From contig NZ_JAPSLK010000002.1 in NCBI RefSeq assembly GCF_031180885.1, forward strand, positions 186,001 to 250,000: DNA of 64,000 nucleotides, read 5' to 3'. The stretch comes from Saccharothrix sp. (GTDB lineage: Bacteria > Actinomycetota > Actinomycetes > Mycobacteriales > Pseudonocardiaceae). The notes below the pieces were generated by a model, which was given only the letters and a program-made list of their open reading frames with translations, was not told the DNA's origin and did not search any database. This document shows positions 7,824-15,799 of the stretch, in pieces; the stretch's first letter is position 1; every line of letters starts with the position of its first letter. Made by a program: the position numbers and the translations under genes.

Positions 7824-8759
7824 GGCCAGCGCCTCGTCCGCGACCGCCGCCAGGCTGCGCAACCCGCGCCCCGAACCCCACAGCTTGGCGTGCATCTCGT
7901 GCACCCGCCCCTGCTGCACGGCCGGGATCTGCTTCCACACCGGGTTGTCGGCCAGCTGACTGCTCAACGTCTTGTCGTCCGGAGAGAACAGCAGGGAGTA
8001 CACGAAGACCACGTCCGGCTGCTTGGCCAGCAGTTCCTCGACGCTGTAGTTGCTCGCCGTCTCGACGTCGGTCCCCTTGGCCGGGAAGGGGTAGCTGAAC
8101 AGCTGCCCCAGCAGGTGGCCCTTGAGCGAGGACGTGGTGTCGACGCCGATCGAGTCCACGCTGCCGTACATCAGCAGCACCTTCTTGCCCGACCGCCCGT
8201 CGGCCTGGGTCTTGGCGATCGCGTCCGCGAGCTTGCCCCGGAAGGTCTCCTCGGCCTTCACGGCCCGGTCCGCGCGCCCGGTCAACGACCCGAGCGCACG
8301 CAGGTAGCCGACGGACTCCTCCCAGGTCGCGGGCTCGGCCGTCCACAGTGGAGCGAACTTCTCGATGGCGGGCCGCAGCGGGTCGTGCACGCCCGGCAGG
8401 CCGATCACCAGGTCCGGCTTGAGCCCCGCGATGAACTCGACGTCCTCGCTGCCGAACGTGCCCGGGACCTTCGGGACCTCCCCGGTGTGGCCGAGGACGG
8501 GCAGGAGCGTGGGGTTGGTGGTGCCCACCGGCACGAGACCGAGGTCCAGGACGATGTCGTCGCACAGGCCGTTCAGGCACACGATCCGCTCGGCCGGCTT
8601 GGTCAACGTGACCTTCGTGCCGCGCGGGTCGGTGACGCTCAGGGAGGTTTCGAGCGGCGCGGCCGTGCGGACGACCGGGGTCGGCTTCTGTTCGGGGGCG
8701 GGGGCGGCGGTGCAGGCGGCGAGCGTCAGGCCCGCGAGGGCGAGTGCGAGGGTCCTCAT
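7809..8759 (-). CDS. FecB/FepB-type siderophore-binding lipoprotein
   Basis: A 316-aa periplasmic-binding-protein-type receptor. ATG 8759 has a GGAAG Shine-Dalgarno 6 nt upstream. The signal peptide ends in a lipobox (LTLAAC, acylated Cys16). The mature protein has the two-lobe TroA/FecB pattern: ERIVCLNGLCDDIVLDLGL, then EFIAGLKPDLVIGLPG, and YSVEELLAKQPDVVFVYSLL in the second lobe. The residues VCLNGLCDD place two cysteines close together, which is unusual for a siderophore receptor. It delivers ligand to the two FecCD permeases encoded next. The exact ligand, ferric siderophore or another chelate, is not evident. Confidence 0.92.
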   Translation of the reverse strand: MRTLALALAGLTLAACTAAPAPEQKPTPVVRTAAPLETSLSVTDPRGTKVTLTKPAERIVCLNGLCDDIVLDLGLVPVGTTNPTLLPVLGHTGEVPKVPGTFGSEDVEFIAGLKPDLVIGLPGVHDPLRPAIEKFAPLWTAEPATWEESVGYLRALGSLTGRADRAVKAEETFRGKLADAIAKTQADGRSGKKVLLMYGSVDSIGVDTTSSLKGHLLGQLFSYPFPAKGTDVETASNYSVEELLAKQPDVVFVYSLLFSPDDKTLSSQLADNPVWKQIPAVQQGRVHEMHAKLWGSGRGLRSLAAVADEALAKVPA

Positions 8760-8839
8760 CGGTCTTCCAGCCAGGAGAGCAGGGTCACGGCGTCCCGGCG
8801 GAACGCCTCGGTCGGGTCGTCGGGCACGAAGTGCGGTGA
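8756..8839 (-). pseudogene. 3' remnant of a lost gene (alpha/beta-hydrolase-like end)
   Basis: A third frame immediately before the lipoprotein has real coding character for only 27 codons (HFVPDDPTEAFRRDAVTLLS, then WLEDR) and ends at a TGA overlapping the lipoprotein ATG. An in-frame TGA at 8840-8842 closes it upstream. It looks like the last residues of a deleted gene that once preceded the ABC operon. The likeness to alpha/beta-hydrolase C-termini is only an impression. Confidence 0.4.
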
Positions 8840-8877
8840 TCATGGGTGCCCTTCACTCGTTCAGGTGAGGGTTCCCA

Positions 8878-8906
8878 TGCTTACTGGAGACGAGAGTCGT
8901 TATCAA
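8878..8906 (-). promoter_or_regulatory. Candidate promoter of the siderophore ABC operon
   Basis: On the minus strand, TTGATA, a 17-nt spacer and TAAGCA lie in a locally AT-rich stretch ahead of the lipoprotein gene. I see no clear IdeR/DmdR iron box, so iron control is not demonstrated. Confidence 0.35.
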
Positions 8907-9625
8907 ATAAGCGGATCGCGATGTGCCACCACGACCGCGCTGTCACCCCGCCGCCAGACGACTTCGACGTGCGCGAACCCGGCGCTCTTGAGGGCTTCGA
9001 CGTGCCAGGAGGCAGGCGGGTAGAAGTCGGCGGAATCCCCATCGGCCCGGTCGGCGGCGGCGTCGGCCAACGCCGGATGCGCCAACGCCTCCTCCCACCA
9101 CACCCGCCACGCCTCCATCGCCGCCGACCCGCCGGACGCAGACTCATCGGCGACCGGCGCGGTGACGGCCGGCGCGGTGACGGCCGGCGCGGTGGCGGGT
9201 GCGGCGGGTTCGGGCATGCGGTCGGCGTTGGCGAAAAGCCCGCCGGGAGCCAGGACCTCCCGAATCTCGGCGTACAGCGCCCGCAGCCGGTCCGGCCCGA
9301 AGTGGTGCAGCGCCGTCCCCGCCACCACCGAGTCGAAGCGCGGCAACCCGTCCACCCAACCCGGCCCGCTCAGATCCGCCCGCACCACCGGCACCCCGAG
9401 CGCCACCCGCGCGATCTCCAGCAACACCGGGTCGAAGTCCAGCAGCGTCACGTCAGCCAGGCGGGACGCGATCGAACCCGTGCCGCCGGCCAGGTCGAGC
9501 ACCCGCCCGTGCGCCCGCGCGGCCAGGACGTCGAACGCCTCCTCCCGCCACGGCAGGAAGGGCTGCTGCTGCGCGTCCCAGCCGCGCCTCAAAGCGGAAG
9601 CGGTCACCGGGTCCAGAGTCGTCAC
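8903..9625 (-). CDS. Class I SAM-dependent methyltransferase
   Basis: A 240-aa protein with the Rossmann SAM motif VLDLAGGTGSIASRLAD (about 43-59), an acidic strand-2 end (LLDFDP) and the motif IV region FDSVVAGTALHHFGPDRLRA. It belongs to the UbiE/Methyltransf_11-type small-molecule methylases; the substrate is unknown. A low-complexity insert (APAVTAPAVTAPV, about 145-160) comes from a 15-bp DNA repeat and may be a surface loop. GTG 9625 follows TACGCT by 6 nt, predicting a leaderless transcript. Confidence 0.85.
   Translation of the reverse strand: MTTLDPVTASALRRGWDAQQQPFLPWREEAFDVLAARAHGRVLDLAGGTGSIASRLADVTLLDFDPVLLEIARVALGVPVVRADLSGPGWVDGLPRFDSVVAGTALHHFGPDRLRALYAEIREVLAPGGLFANADRMPEPAAPATAPAVTAPAVTAPVADESASGGSAAMEAWRVWWEEALAHPALADAAADRADGDSADFYPPASWHVEALKSAGFAHVEVVWRRGDSAVVVAHRDPLI
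9156..9195. repeat. 15-bp direct repeat inside the methyltransferase gene
   Basis: GGCGCGGTGACGGCC occurs at 9156 and 9171, with a partial third copy at 9186. It encodes a repeated A-P-A-V-T segment and is in frame, so it can expand or contract without breaking the gene. Confidence 0.8.
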
Positions 9626-9682
9626 CCCGCCAGCGTAACGACTCCGATTTTCATTTCGCGCCCGTTCTCGTTTTCGTGACTG

Positions 9683-12600
9683 TCAGCCGCGTTCGATCAG
9701 GTGCCCGACCACGTCCGGACCCGGGTGGGCGTGGCCCGAACCGTCGCGCCGCAGGTCCACCTCGGGCAGCTCGACCGGCGACCCGTTGTCCGCCGCACCC
9801 GCCGGACGCGGCCCGACCCACGCCAGGACCAGCCCGTTCTCACCCTTCAAGAACCGCTGCGACCGCACGCCACCGGTCGCCCGGCCCTTCGCCGGGTACT
9901 CCGCGAACGGCGTCACCTTCACGCTCTGCCCGGTCGACGTGACCACCATCGGCGAGCCGTGCTCGTCGTCGTCGGTCCGCACCGCGCCGAAGAACAGCAC
10001 CCGCTGGCCGGCCGCGAGGTTGATCCCGGCCATGCCGCCGCCCTTGAGGCCCTGCGGCCGGACCAGGGACGCGTTGTAGCGCAGCAGCGACGAGTCGGAC
10101 GAGACGAACACCAGCGTCTCCTCCGCACTCCCCAGCCACGACGCGCCGACCACCTCGTCACCCTCCTTGAGGGTGATCACCTCGAACTCCTCCGACCGCA
10201 CCGGCCACTCCGGCGCGCACACCTTCACCACGCCCTGCCGCGTGCCCAGCGCCAACCCCGGCGAGTCGGTGTCGCCCAACGGCGCGATGCCCACGACCTT
10301 CTCGCCCTTGGCCAGGTCGAGCAGCTCGCTGGCCGCCATGCCACCACTCAAGGACACCGTCCCGCTCGCCTCCGGCAGCACCGGCAGCGGCAGCACGTCG
10401 GTCTTCACCGCGCGACCCAGGTTGGTCACCAGCAGCACCTGGCCCCGCGCGGTGGTGTGCACGACCGCCGCGACCGCGTCGTGCTTGGTCCGGCCGTTGC
10501 GGCGGCGCGCCTCGGACGCCTCCTCCGACTCCGCCGCCGTCCGCGCCACCAGCCCGGTCGCCGACAGGATCACCTGGCACGGGTCGTCGGCGACCTCCAG
10601 CGGCCCGGCGGGCTTGGACGCCGCCAGCACCTCCTTCAGGTCACCGTCCAGCAGCGTCGTGCGGCGCTCGCCGGACAGGTCCTTGGCCACCTTCGCCAGT
10701 TCCGCCGACACGACCTTCTTCAGCTCGCGCTCGTCGTCGAGGATCTTGGTCAGCTCGGCGATCTCGTTGCGCAGCCGGTCCTGCTCGGCCTCCAGCTCGA
10801 TCGAGTCGTAGCGGGTGAGGCGGCGCAGCGGGGTGTCGAGGATGTAGGTGGCCTGCACCTCCGACAGCTTGAACGTCTTCATCAGGCCTTCCTTGGCGGC
10901 CTGGGCGTTCTCGCTACCCCGGATGAGCTTGATCACCTTGTCGATGTCGAGCAGCGCCTTGAGCAGGCCCTCGACCAGGTGCAGCCGGTCCTCGCGCTTG
11001 CGGCGGCGGTAGCGCGTCCGCCGGGTGACGACCTCGTAGCGGTGCTTGAGGAACACCTCCAGCAGCGCCTTGAGGCCGAGCGTCTGCGGCTGGCCGTCGA
11101 CCAGGACCAGGTTGTTGATGCCGAAGGACTGCTCCATCGGCGTCAGCCGGTACAGGTCGGCCAGCAGCGCCTGCGGGTTCACGCCGACCTTGCACTCGAT
11201 GACGACCCGGATGCCGTTCTCGCGGTCGGTGAGGTCCTTGACGTCGGCGATGCCGGTCAGCCGCTTGGACTTGGTCACCTCGTCGGTGATCTTCTCGATG
11301 ATCTTCTCCGGCCCGACGCCGTAGGGCAGCTCGGTGACCGTGATCGCCTGCCGGCCGCGACTGCCCTCCAACGGCCCGGTCTCGACCTTGGCCCGCATCC
11401 GCACCACGCCGCGCCCGGTCTCGTAGGCCTTGCGCACCTCGTCCAGGCCCAGCAGCACGCCACCGGTCGGCAGGTCGGGGCCGGGGACGAACTCCATGAG
11501 CTTGTCCAGGTCGGCGTCCGGGTGGTTGACCAGCCACCGCGCCGCCGCCACGACCTCGCCCAGGTTGTGCGGGATCATGTTCGTGGCCATGCCGACCGCG
11601 ATGCCCGAGGTGCCGTTGACCAGCAGGTTCGGGAACGCGGCGGGCAGCACGGACGGCTCCTGGAGCGAACCGTCGTAGTTGGGCCGGAAGTCGACGGTCT
11701 CCTCGTCCAGCTCGCCCACCAGCAGCATGGCGGCGGGCGACATCCGGGCTTCGGTGTAACGCGAGGCAGCCGGTCCATCGTCTGGGGACCCGAAATTGCC
11801 ATGCCCGTCGATCAGCGGGGTGTTGAGGGAGAAGTCCTGGGCCAGGCGGACCATCGCGTCGTAGATCGCGGTGTCGCCGTGCGGGTGGTACTTGCCCATG
11901 CAGTTGTGCACGACCTGGCCGGCCACGACGAACGCGTGCTCGTCGGCCTCGACCTGGATGTCGTAGGTGGTGTCCGGCTCGGCCGGCTCGACCGCCACGA
12001 CCTCGCACGTCGCGGTCTGCTCGACCGGGTCCTCGCCGCGGGCCGCGCGGATGACGTCCACCAGGTCGTCGTGGCCGGTCTTCGTCCACCGCAGCAGGGC
12101 GGCGGCCAGCGCCGACGCGTGCCGGCCGGACACCCACAGGCCCCGGTCACGCTCGGCCCGGACGCCCGCGTCGGCCAGCATCGCGTAGACCTCGTCGCGG
12201 GTGTCCGCGAACCCGATCTCCCGGCCCTCGTGAACGTGGCCCGCGCCGTCGAACAGGCCCGCCAGGAACGGCGCCCAGTGCGCGCGCTCGGCGACCACGC
12301 CCGCGGGGACCACCCGGGTGGCGGCCAGCAGCTCCACGTCCGGGTCGAAGGTCAGGACGTGCAGGTCGACGCCGTCCGCGCCCTCGTACTTGTCCCGCTC
12401 CACCGTCATCTCGTGCGCGATGGCCCAGCCGTGCGCGGCGTCCAACGGCGCGCACTCGGCCATCGTCAGGTGCACGCGGCCGTCCTCGACCACACCCCGC
12501 GCCGCCACCAGGCCCAGCACGTAGGCCTCGACGTCACCACCATCGGCAACCAAAGTCGCGTGCCGGGAAGCGCCGAAAGCGGTGGTCTTCCGCCCGGCGA

Positions 12601-13096
12601 GGTCGCGCGCGGCGACCCACTCCCCGTCCTCGACGCGGAACCGCTGGCCCGGCGTCACCAGCATGGTGTCGCCGTTCGCCCACACCACCCGGACCAGCTC
12701 GGACACCGGGTTCTCGTACACCTCGCCGACCCGCACCGGCTGCCCGGCCGGGTCCAGCACGAGGTCACCGACCTCCAAGGTCTCGATGGCTTTGAGACCC
12801 GCCGGCGTGGACACCAGCGCGCCGCGCACGAAGCAGTCGCCGACCACCCGCGAGGACTTCACGTACGGGCTGGTCGGCCGGTGGCCCTGCTCGTTCATCG
12901 AGAACAGGATCCGGCGGTGCACCGGCTTGAGGCCGTCCCGCGCGTCCGGCAGCGCCCGCGAGTGGATCACCGAGTACGCGTACTCCAGGTAGGAGTCCTC
13001 GATCTCGGTGGTCAGCGAGTTGTCGAACACCTGCGCGCCGGCGCGGTCGAACGCGGACGGGTCGACCCGGGTCGTGGGGGTCTTGCGGCGTGCCAC
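9683..13096 (-). CDS. parC: ParC/GyrA-like type II topoisomerase A subunit, interrupted by an intein
   Basis: The precursor is 1137 aa. Removing the intein (residues 88-398) leaves 826 aa, normal for actinobacterial topoisomerase IV / second-gyrase A subunits. The breakage-reunion domain is clear: LEYAYSVIHSRALPDARDGLKPVHRRILF, split MGKYHPHGDTAIYDAMVRLA, then SRYTEARMSP with catalytic Tyr447 (Tyr136 after splicing). The C-terminal half holds GyrA-type beta-propeller repeats (VLLVTNLGRAVKTDV; GASWLGSAEETLVFVSSD). With ParE it decatenates or relaxes DNA. GTG 13096 has an AGGAGAGAG Shine-Dalgarno and lies 19 nt after parE. GyrA and ParC cannot be separated with certainty from sequence reading; the absence of recF/gyrB context favours the ParC-like set. 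Confidence 0.9.
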   Translation of the reverse strand: MARRKTPTTRVDPSAFDRAGAQVFDNSLTTEIEDSYLEYAYSVIHSRALPDARDGLKPVHRRILFSMNEQGHRPTSPYVKSSRVVGDCFVRGALVSTPAGLKAIETLEVGDLVLDPAGQPVRVGEVYENPVSELVRVVWANGDTMLVTPGQRFRVEDGEWVAARDLAGRKTTAFGASRHATLVADGGDVEAYVLGLVAARGVVEDGRVHLTMAECAPLDAAHGWAIAHEMTVERDKYEGADGVDLHVLTFDPDVELLAATRVVPAGVVAERAHWAPFLAGLFDGAGHVHEGREIGFADTRDEVYAMLADAGVRAERDRGLWVSGRHASALAAALLRWTKTGHDDLVDVIRAARGEDPVEQTATCEVVAVEPAEPDTTYDIQVEADEHAFVVAGQVVHNCMGKYHPHGDTAIYDAMVRLAQDFSLNTPLIDGHGNFGSPDDGPAASRYTEARMSPAAMLLVGELDEETVDFRPNYDGSLQEPSVLPAAFPNLLVNGTSGIAVGMATNMIPHNLGEVVAAARWLVNHPDADLDKLMEFVPGPDLPTGGVLLGLDEVRKAYETGRGVVRMRAKVETGPLEGSRGRQAITVTELPYGVGPEKIIEKITDEVTKSKRLTGIADVKDLTDRENGIRVVIECKVGVNPQALLADLYRLTPMEQSFGINNLVLVDGQPQTLGLKALLEVFLKHRYEVVTRRTRYRRRKREDRLHLVEGLLKALLDIDKVIKLIRGSENAQAAKEGLMKTFKLSEVQATYILDTPLRRLTRYDSIELEAEQDRLRNEIAELTKILDDERELKKVVSAELAKVAKDLSGERRTTLLDGDLKEVLAASKPAGPLEVADDPCQVILSATGLVARTAAESEEASEARRRNGRTKHDAVAAVVHTTARGQVLLVTNLGRAVKTDVLPLPVLPEASGTVSLSGGMAASELLDLAKGEKVVGIAPLGDTDSPGLALGTRQGVVKVCAPEWPVRSEEFEVITLKEGDEVVGASWLGSAEETLVFVSSDSSLLRYNASLVRPQGLKGGGMAGINLAAGQRVLFFGAVRTDDDEHGSPMVVTSTGQSVKVTPFAEYPAKGRATGGVRSQRFLKGENGLVLAWVGPRPAGAADNGSPVELPEVDLRRDGSGHAHPGPDVVGHLIERG
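11903..12835 (-). other. Intein (311 residues) with degenerate LAGLIDADG endonuclease domain
   Basis: Inserted between VVGD and CMGKYHPHGD, just ahead of the conserved HPHGD motif. The splice residues are intact: Cys1 (CFVRGALVSTPAGLKAIETL, block A), a penultimate His-Asn (AGQVVHN, block G) and a +1 Cys. Block F is TTYDIQVEADEHAFVVAG. Block B reads TPGQRFRV, where TxxH would normally supply a catalytic His; here it is Gln. The endonuclease region has two LAGLIDADG-like helices, YVLGLVAARGVV and FLAGLFDGAGHV. Their acidic residues are altered (DADG to DGAG in the second), so homing activity is probably lost while splicing must persist to make the topoisomerase. Confidence 0.92.
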
Positions 13097-13115
13097 TGGT
13101 AACTCTCTCCTGGCC

Positions 13116-15158
13116 TCAGACGTCGATCGCGGACTGGTCGACCCGGGCGGCCGACTCGACGAGCCACGCCCGGCGCGGCTCCACCTTCTCGCCCATCAGC
13201 AACTCCAGCGCGGCCTCGGCGGCCTCCGCGTCGTGCAGCGTGATCCGGCGGACGGACCGGGTGGCGGGGTTCATCGTGGTCTCCCACAACTCGTCCGCGT
13301 CCATCTCGCCCAGACCCTTGAACCGGGGCACCGGCTTGACCACCGTCTTGCCCGCCTTCTCCAGCTGCGCGACCTTCTGCTCCATCTCGCGCTGGGTGAA
13401 GGTGAAGTGGGTCTCGGCGTTGCGCCCCTTGGTCATCACCTTGTGCAACGGCGGCATCGCGGCGTAGAGCCTGCCGTCCTCGATCACGGGCCGCATGTAC
13501 TTGGCGAACAACGTGATCAGCAGCGTCCGGATGTGCGAGCCGTCGACATCCGCGTCCGCCATCAGGATCACCCGCCCGTACCGCATGGCCCCGAGGTCGA
13601 ACGTCCGGCCGGTACCCGCGCCGAGCACCTGCACGATGGAGGCGATCTCGGCGTTGCGCAGCGTGTCGGCCAACGACGCCTTCTGCACGTTCAGGATCTT
13701 GCCCCGCAACGGCAACAGCGCCTGGTACTCCGACACCCGCGCCATGCGGGCCGAGCCGAGGGCGCTGTCGCCTTCCACGAGAAAAAGTTCTGAGCGCGCG
13801 ACACCGGTGGTCCGGCAGTCGACCAGCTTCGCGGGCATGGCCGCGCCTTCCAGCGCGGTCTTGCGGCGGGCGGCGTCCTTCTGCTGCTTCTGGGTCAGGC
13901 GGACGCGGGAGGCGTCCACGACCTTCTGCAGGACGATCTTGGCTTCCGCCTTCGTGCGGCGGTCCTCGGTCCACGCCCGGACCTGCTTCTCCACGATGCC
14001 CAGCACCACCTTGGTGATGCCGGCGGTGGACAGCTCGTCCTTGGTCTGGGACGTGAACTGCGGTTCGGGGATGCGCACGTGGATGACGGCGGTCATGCCC
14101 TCCAGCACGTCGTCCAGGGTGGGCGGGTCCTCCTTGGGCTTGAGCAGGCCCCGGCTGCGGCCGATGGCCTCCTGGACCGCCTTCAGCACCGCCCGCTCGA
14201 AGCCGCGGCGGTGGGTGCCGCCGTGCATGTTGCGGATGGTGTTGGTGAAGCACTCCACGGTGCGCTCGTAGCCGGTGCCCCAGCGCAGCGCGATCTCGAC
14301 CTCGGCGTGGCGCTCCACCTTGGACCGCATGACGCCGTTCTCGTCGGCCGCGTTCTCGTGGTAGACCCCGTCGCCGGTGATCAGCAGCGTGCCGGACACC
14401 GGCTTCTCCCCCGACGGCGCGAGGAAGTCGACCATGTCGGACAGGCCGCCCGGGTAGTGGAACGTCTCCTCGCTGATCGAGCCCTGGGTGGCGTCGCGCA
14501 GCACGTAGGTCACGCCCGGCACGAGGAACGCGGTGTTGCGCAACTTCGCCCGCACGGCCTCGACGTCGAGCTTGGCGCCGCTCTCGAAGTAGCGGGCGTC
14601 GTACCAGTACCGGGTGGACGTGCCGGTCTTCTTGGTGCGCCCGGTGACCCGCAGCCCGGACTGGCGGGTGAACGCGGCCCTCGGCCCCGGGCCGTCGAAC
14701 ACGCCGGGCACGCCGTGCGCGAAGGACATCTCGTGCACCTTGCCCTCGCGCCGCACCACCACGTCGTACCGGTGGGACAGGGCGTTGACCGCGGACGCGC
14801 CCACGCCGTGCAGACCGCCGGAGGTCTTGTACCCGGAGCCGCCGAACTTGCCGCCCGCGTGCAGCCGGGTCAGCACCAGCTCCACACCGGACAGCCCGGA
14901 CTTGGCGTGGATGCCGGTGGGGATGCCGCGCCCGTCGTCGTCGACCTGGACGCTGCCGTCGGCGTGCAGCGTGACGACGATCCGGGTGGCGTGCCCGGCC
15001 ACGCCCTCGTCGGTGGAGTTGTCGACCACCTCGGTGAACAGGTGGTTGATGCCCCTGCTGTCGGTGGAGCCGATGTACATGCCGGGCCGCTTGCGAACCG
15101 CTTCCAGACCTTCCAGGTGGGTCAGGTCGTCGGCCCCGTACAGGATCTCAGCGGTCAC
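13116..15158 (-). CDS. parE: ParE/GyrB-like type II topoisomerase B subunit
   Basis: A 680-aa ATPase subunit. It has the GHKL motifs EVVDNSTDEG (Bergerat N-box), DDDGRGIPTG and GGLHGVGASAVNAL. The central GyrB transducer domain includes HGGTHRRGFERAV. The TOPRIM domain has LFLVEGDSALGSA and MADADVDGSHIRTLL, followed by PRFKGLGEMDADELWETTM. GTG 15158 is chosen because TGGGGAG sits 4-9 nt upstream and the protein then begins at the usual place (YGADDLTHLEGLEAVRKRPG). It forms an operon with the downstream A subunit. Confidence 0.93.
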   Translation of the reverse strand: MTAEILYGADDLTHLEGLEAVRKRPGMYIGSTDSRGINHLFTEVVDNSTDEGVAGHATRIVVTLHADGSVQVDDDGRGIPTGIHAKSGLSGVELVLTRLHAGGKFGGSGYKTSGGLHGVGASAVNALSHRYDVVVRREGKVHEMSFAHGVPGVFDGPGPRAAFTRQSGLRVTGRTKKTGTSTRYWYDARYFESGAKLDVEAVRAKLRNTAFLVPGVTYVLRDATQGSISEETFHYPGGLSDMVDFLAPSGEKPVSGTLLITGDGVYHENAADENGVMRSKVERHAEVEIALRWGTGYERTVECFTNTIRNMHGGTHRRGFERAVLKAVQEAIGRSRGLLKPKEDPPTLDDVLEGMTAVIHVRIPEPQFTSQTKDELSTAGITKVVLGIVEKQVRAWTEDRRTKAEAKIVLQKVVDASRVRLTQKQQKDAARRKTALEGAAMPAKLVDCRTTGVARSELFLVEGDSALGSARMARVSEYQALLPLRGKILNVQKASLADTLRNAEIASIVQVLGAGTGRTFDLGAMRYGRVILMADADVDGSHIRTLLITLFAKYMRPVIEDGRLYAAMPPLHKVMTKGRNAETHFTFTQREMEQKVAQLEKAGKTVVKPVPRFKGLGEMDADELWETTMNPATRSVRRITLHDAEAAEAALELLMGEKVEPRRAWLVESAARVDQSAIDV

Positions 15159-15253
15159 CGGGCTCCCCAGGTCGTGGCGTGCGTCGAGCGGTACACGGTA
15201 GAGGAGGGTAACTTCCGCCTCCGACAATTCCGCGCGCACACGACGGAGTCGCG

Positions 15254-15754
15254 ATGCGGGGCTTGATCCGGGCCTGGTTGGTGGCCTCGACGCTCAGCGG
15301 TGTGCCCTCCACGGTACACGCCCTGGTGACCGGCCGTGACGTGTTGGCCGCGACCCGTGCGGCGGGCGCCCTGCTGGGCCGGCCGACCGTGCCGAGGGGT
15401 GTCGCAGCACACGTCGGCGTGTCCGCGTTCTGGACGGCCGTGCTCGCCGCGGTGGACGCCCGGCGACCACTCGGAGTGACCGGCGGGGCGGTGGCCGGGC
15501 TGGCCATCGCGGCCCTGGACCTGGGGGTGGTGCGGGTGCCCGCGGTCCGGGCGCTGCCGGCGGTGCCGCAGTGGTTGGACCACGTGGCGTTCGGGGCGCT
15601 GGTGGGCTGGTCCCTGGGGGTGTCGCGGGCCGGCGGGGTCCACTGTGGACCGCGGCCGGCAACGGTGAACGGACGATCTTGCGCCGGTCGGACCTGCGCG
15701 GACGAGACCACCGGGACCAGGAACCCTGGTCCTCACCGGGGGTCACCCGCGTAG
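15254..15754 (+). CDS. Small membrane protein, function unknown
   Basis: 166 aa with three or four hydrophobic segments (LIRAWLVASTLSGVPSTVHAL; GVSAFWTAVLAAV; GGAVAGLAIAALDLGVV; VAFGALVGWSLGV) and a hydrophilic tail of about 35 residues. I do not recognise a named family. It is divergent from parE, with a 95-nt shared promoter region. Codon usage supports this strand over the overlapping minus-strand frames. Confidence 0.6.
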   Translation: MRGLIRAWLVASTLSGVPSTVHALVTGRDVLAATRAAGALLGRPTVPRGVAAHVGVSAFWTAVLAAVDARRPLGVTGGAVAGLAIAALDLGVVRVPAVRALPAVPQWLDHVAFGALVGWSLGVSRAGGVHCGPRPATVNGRSCAGRTCADETTGTRNPGPHRGSPA

Positions 15755-15799
15755 AGTGCGGGCGTCCCGCGCAGTCGTGCCTGGAGGTGATCGGGCTCC

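Noticed and set aside
8760-8910. IdeR/DmdR iron box before the siderophore operon
   Set aside because: No TTAGG-N-TAACC-type palindrome is present; only a weak ACGA-N3-TCGT repeat is seen.
9701-13102. Long plus-strand frame opposite the parC-like gene
   Set aside because: Antisense shadow; the minus strand encodes conserved topoisomerase and intein motifs.
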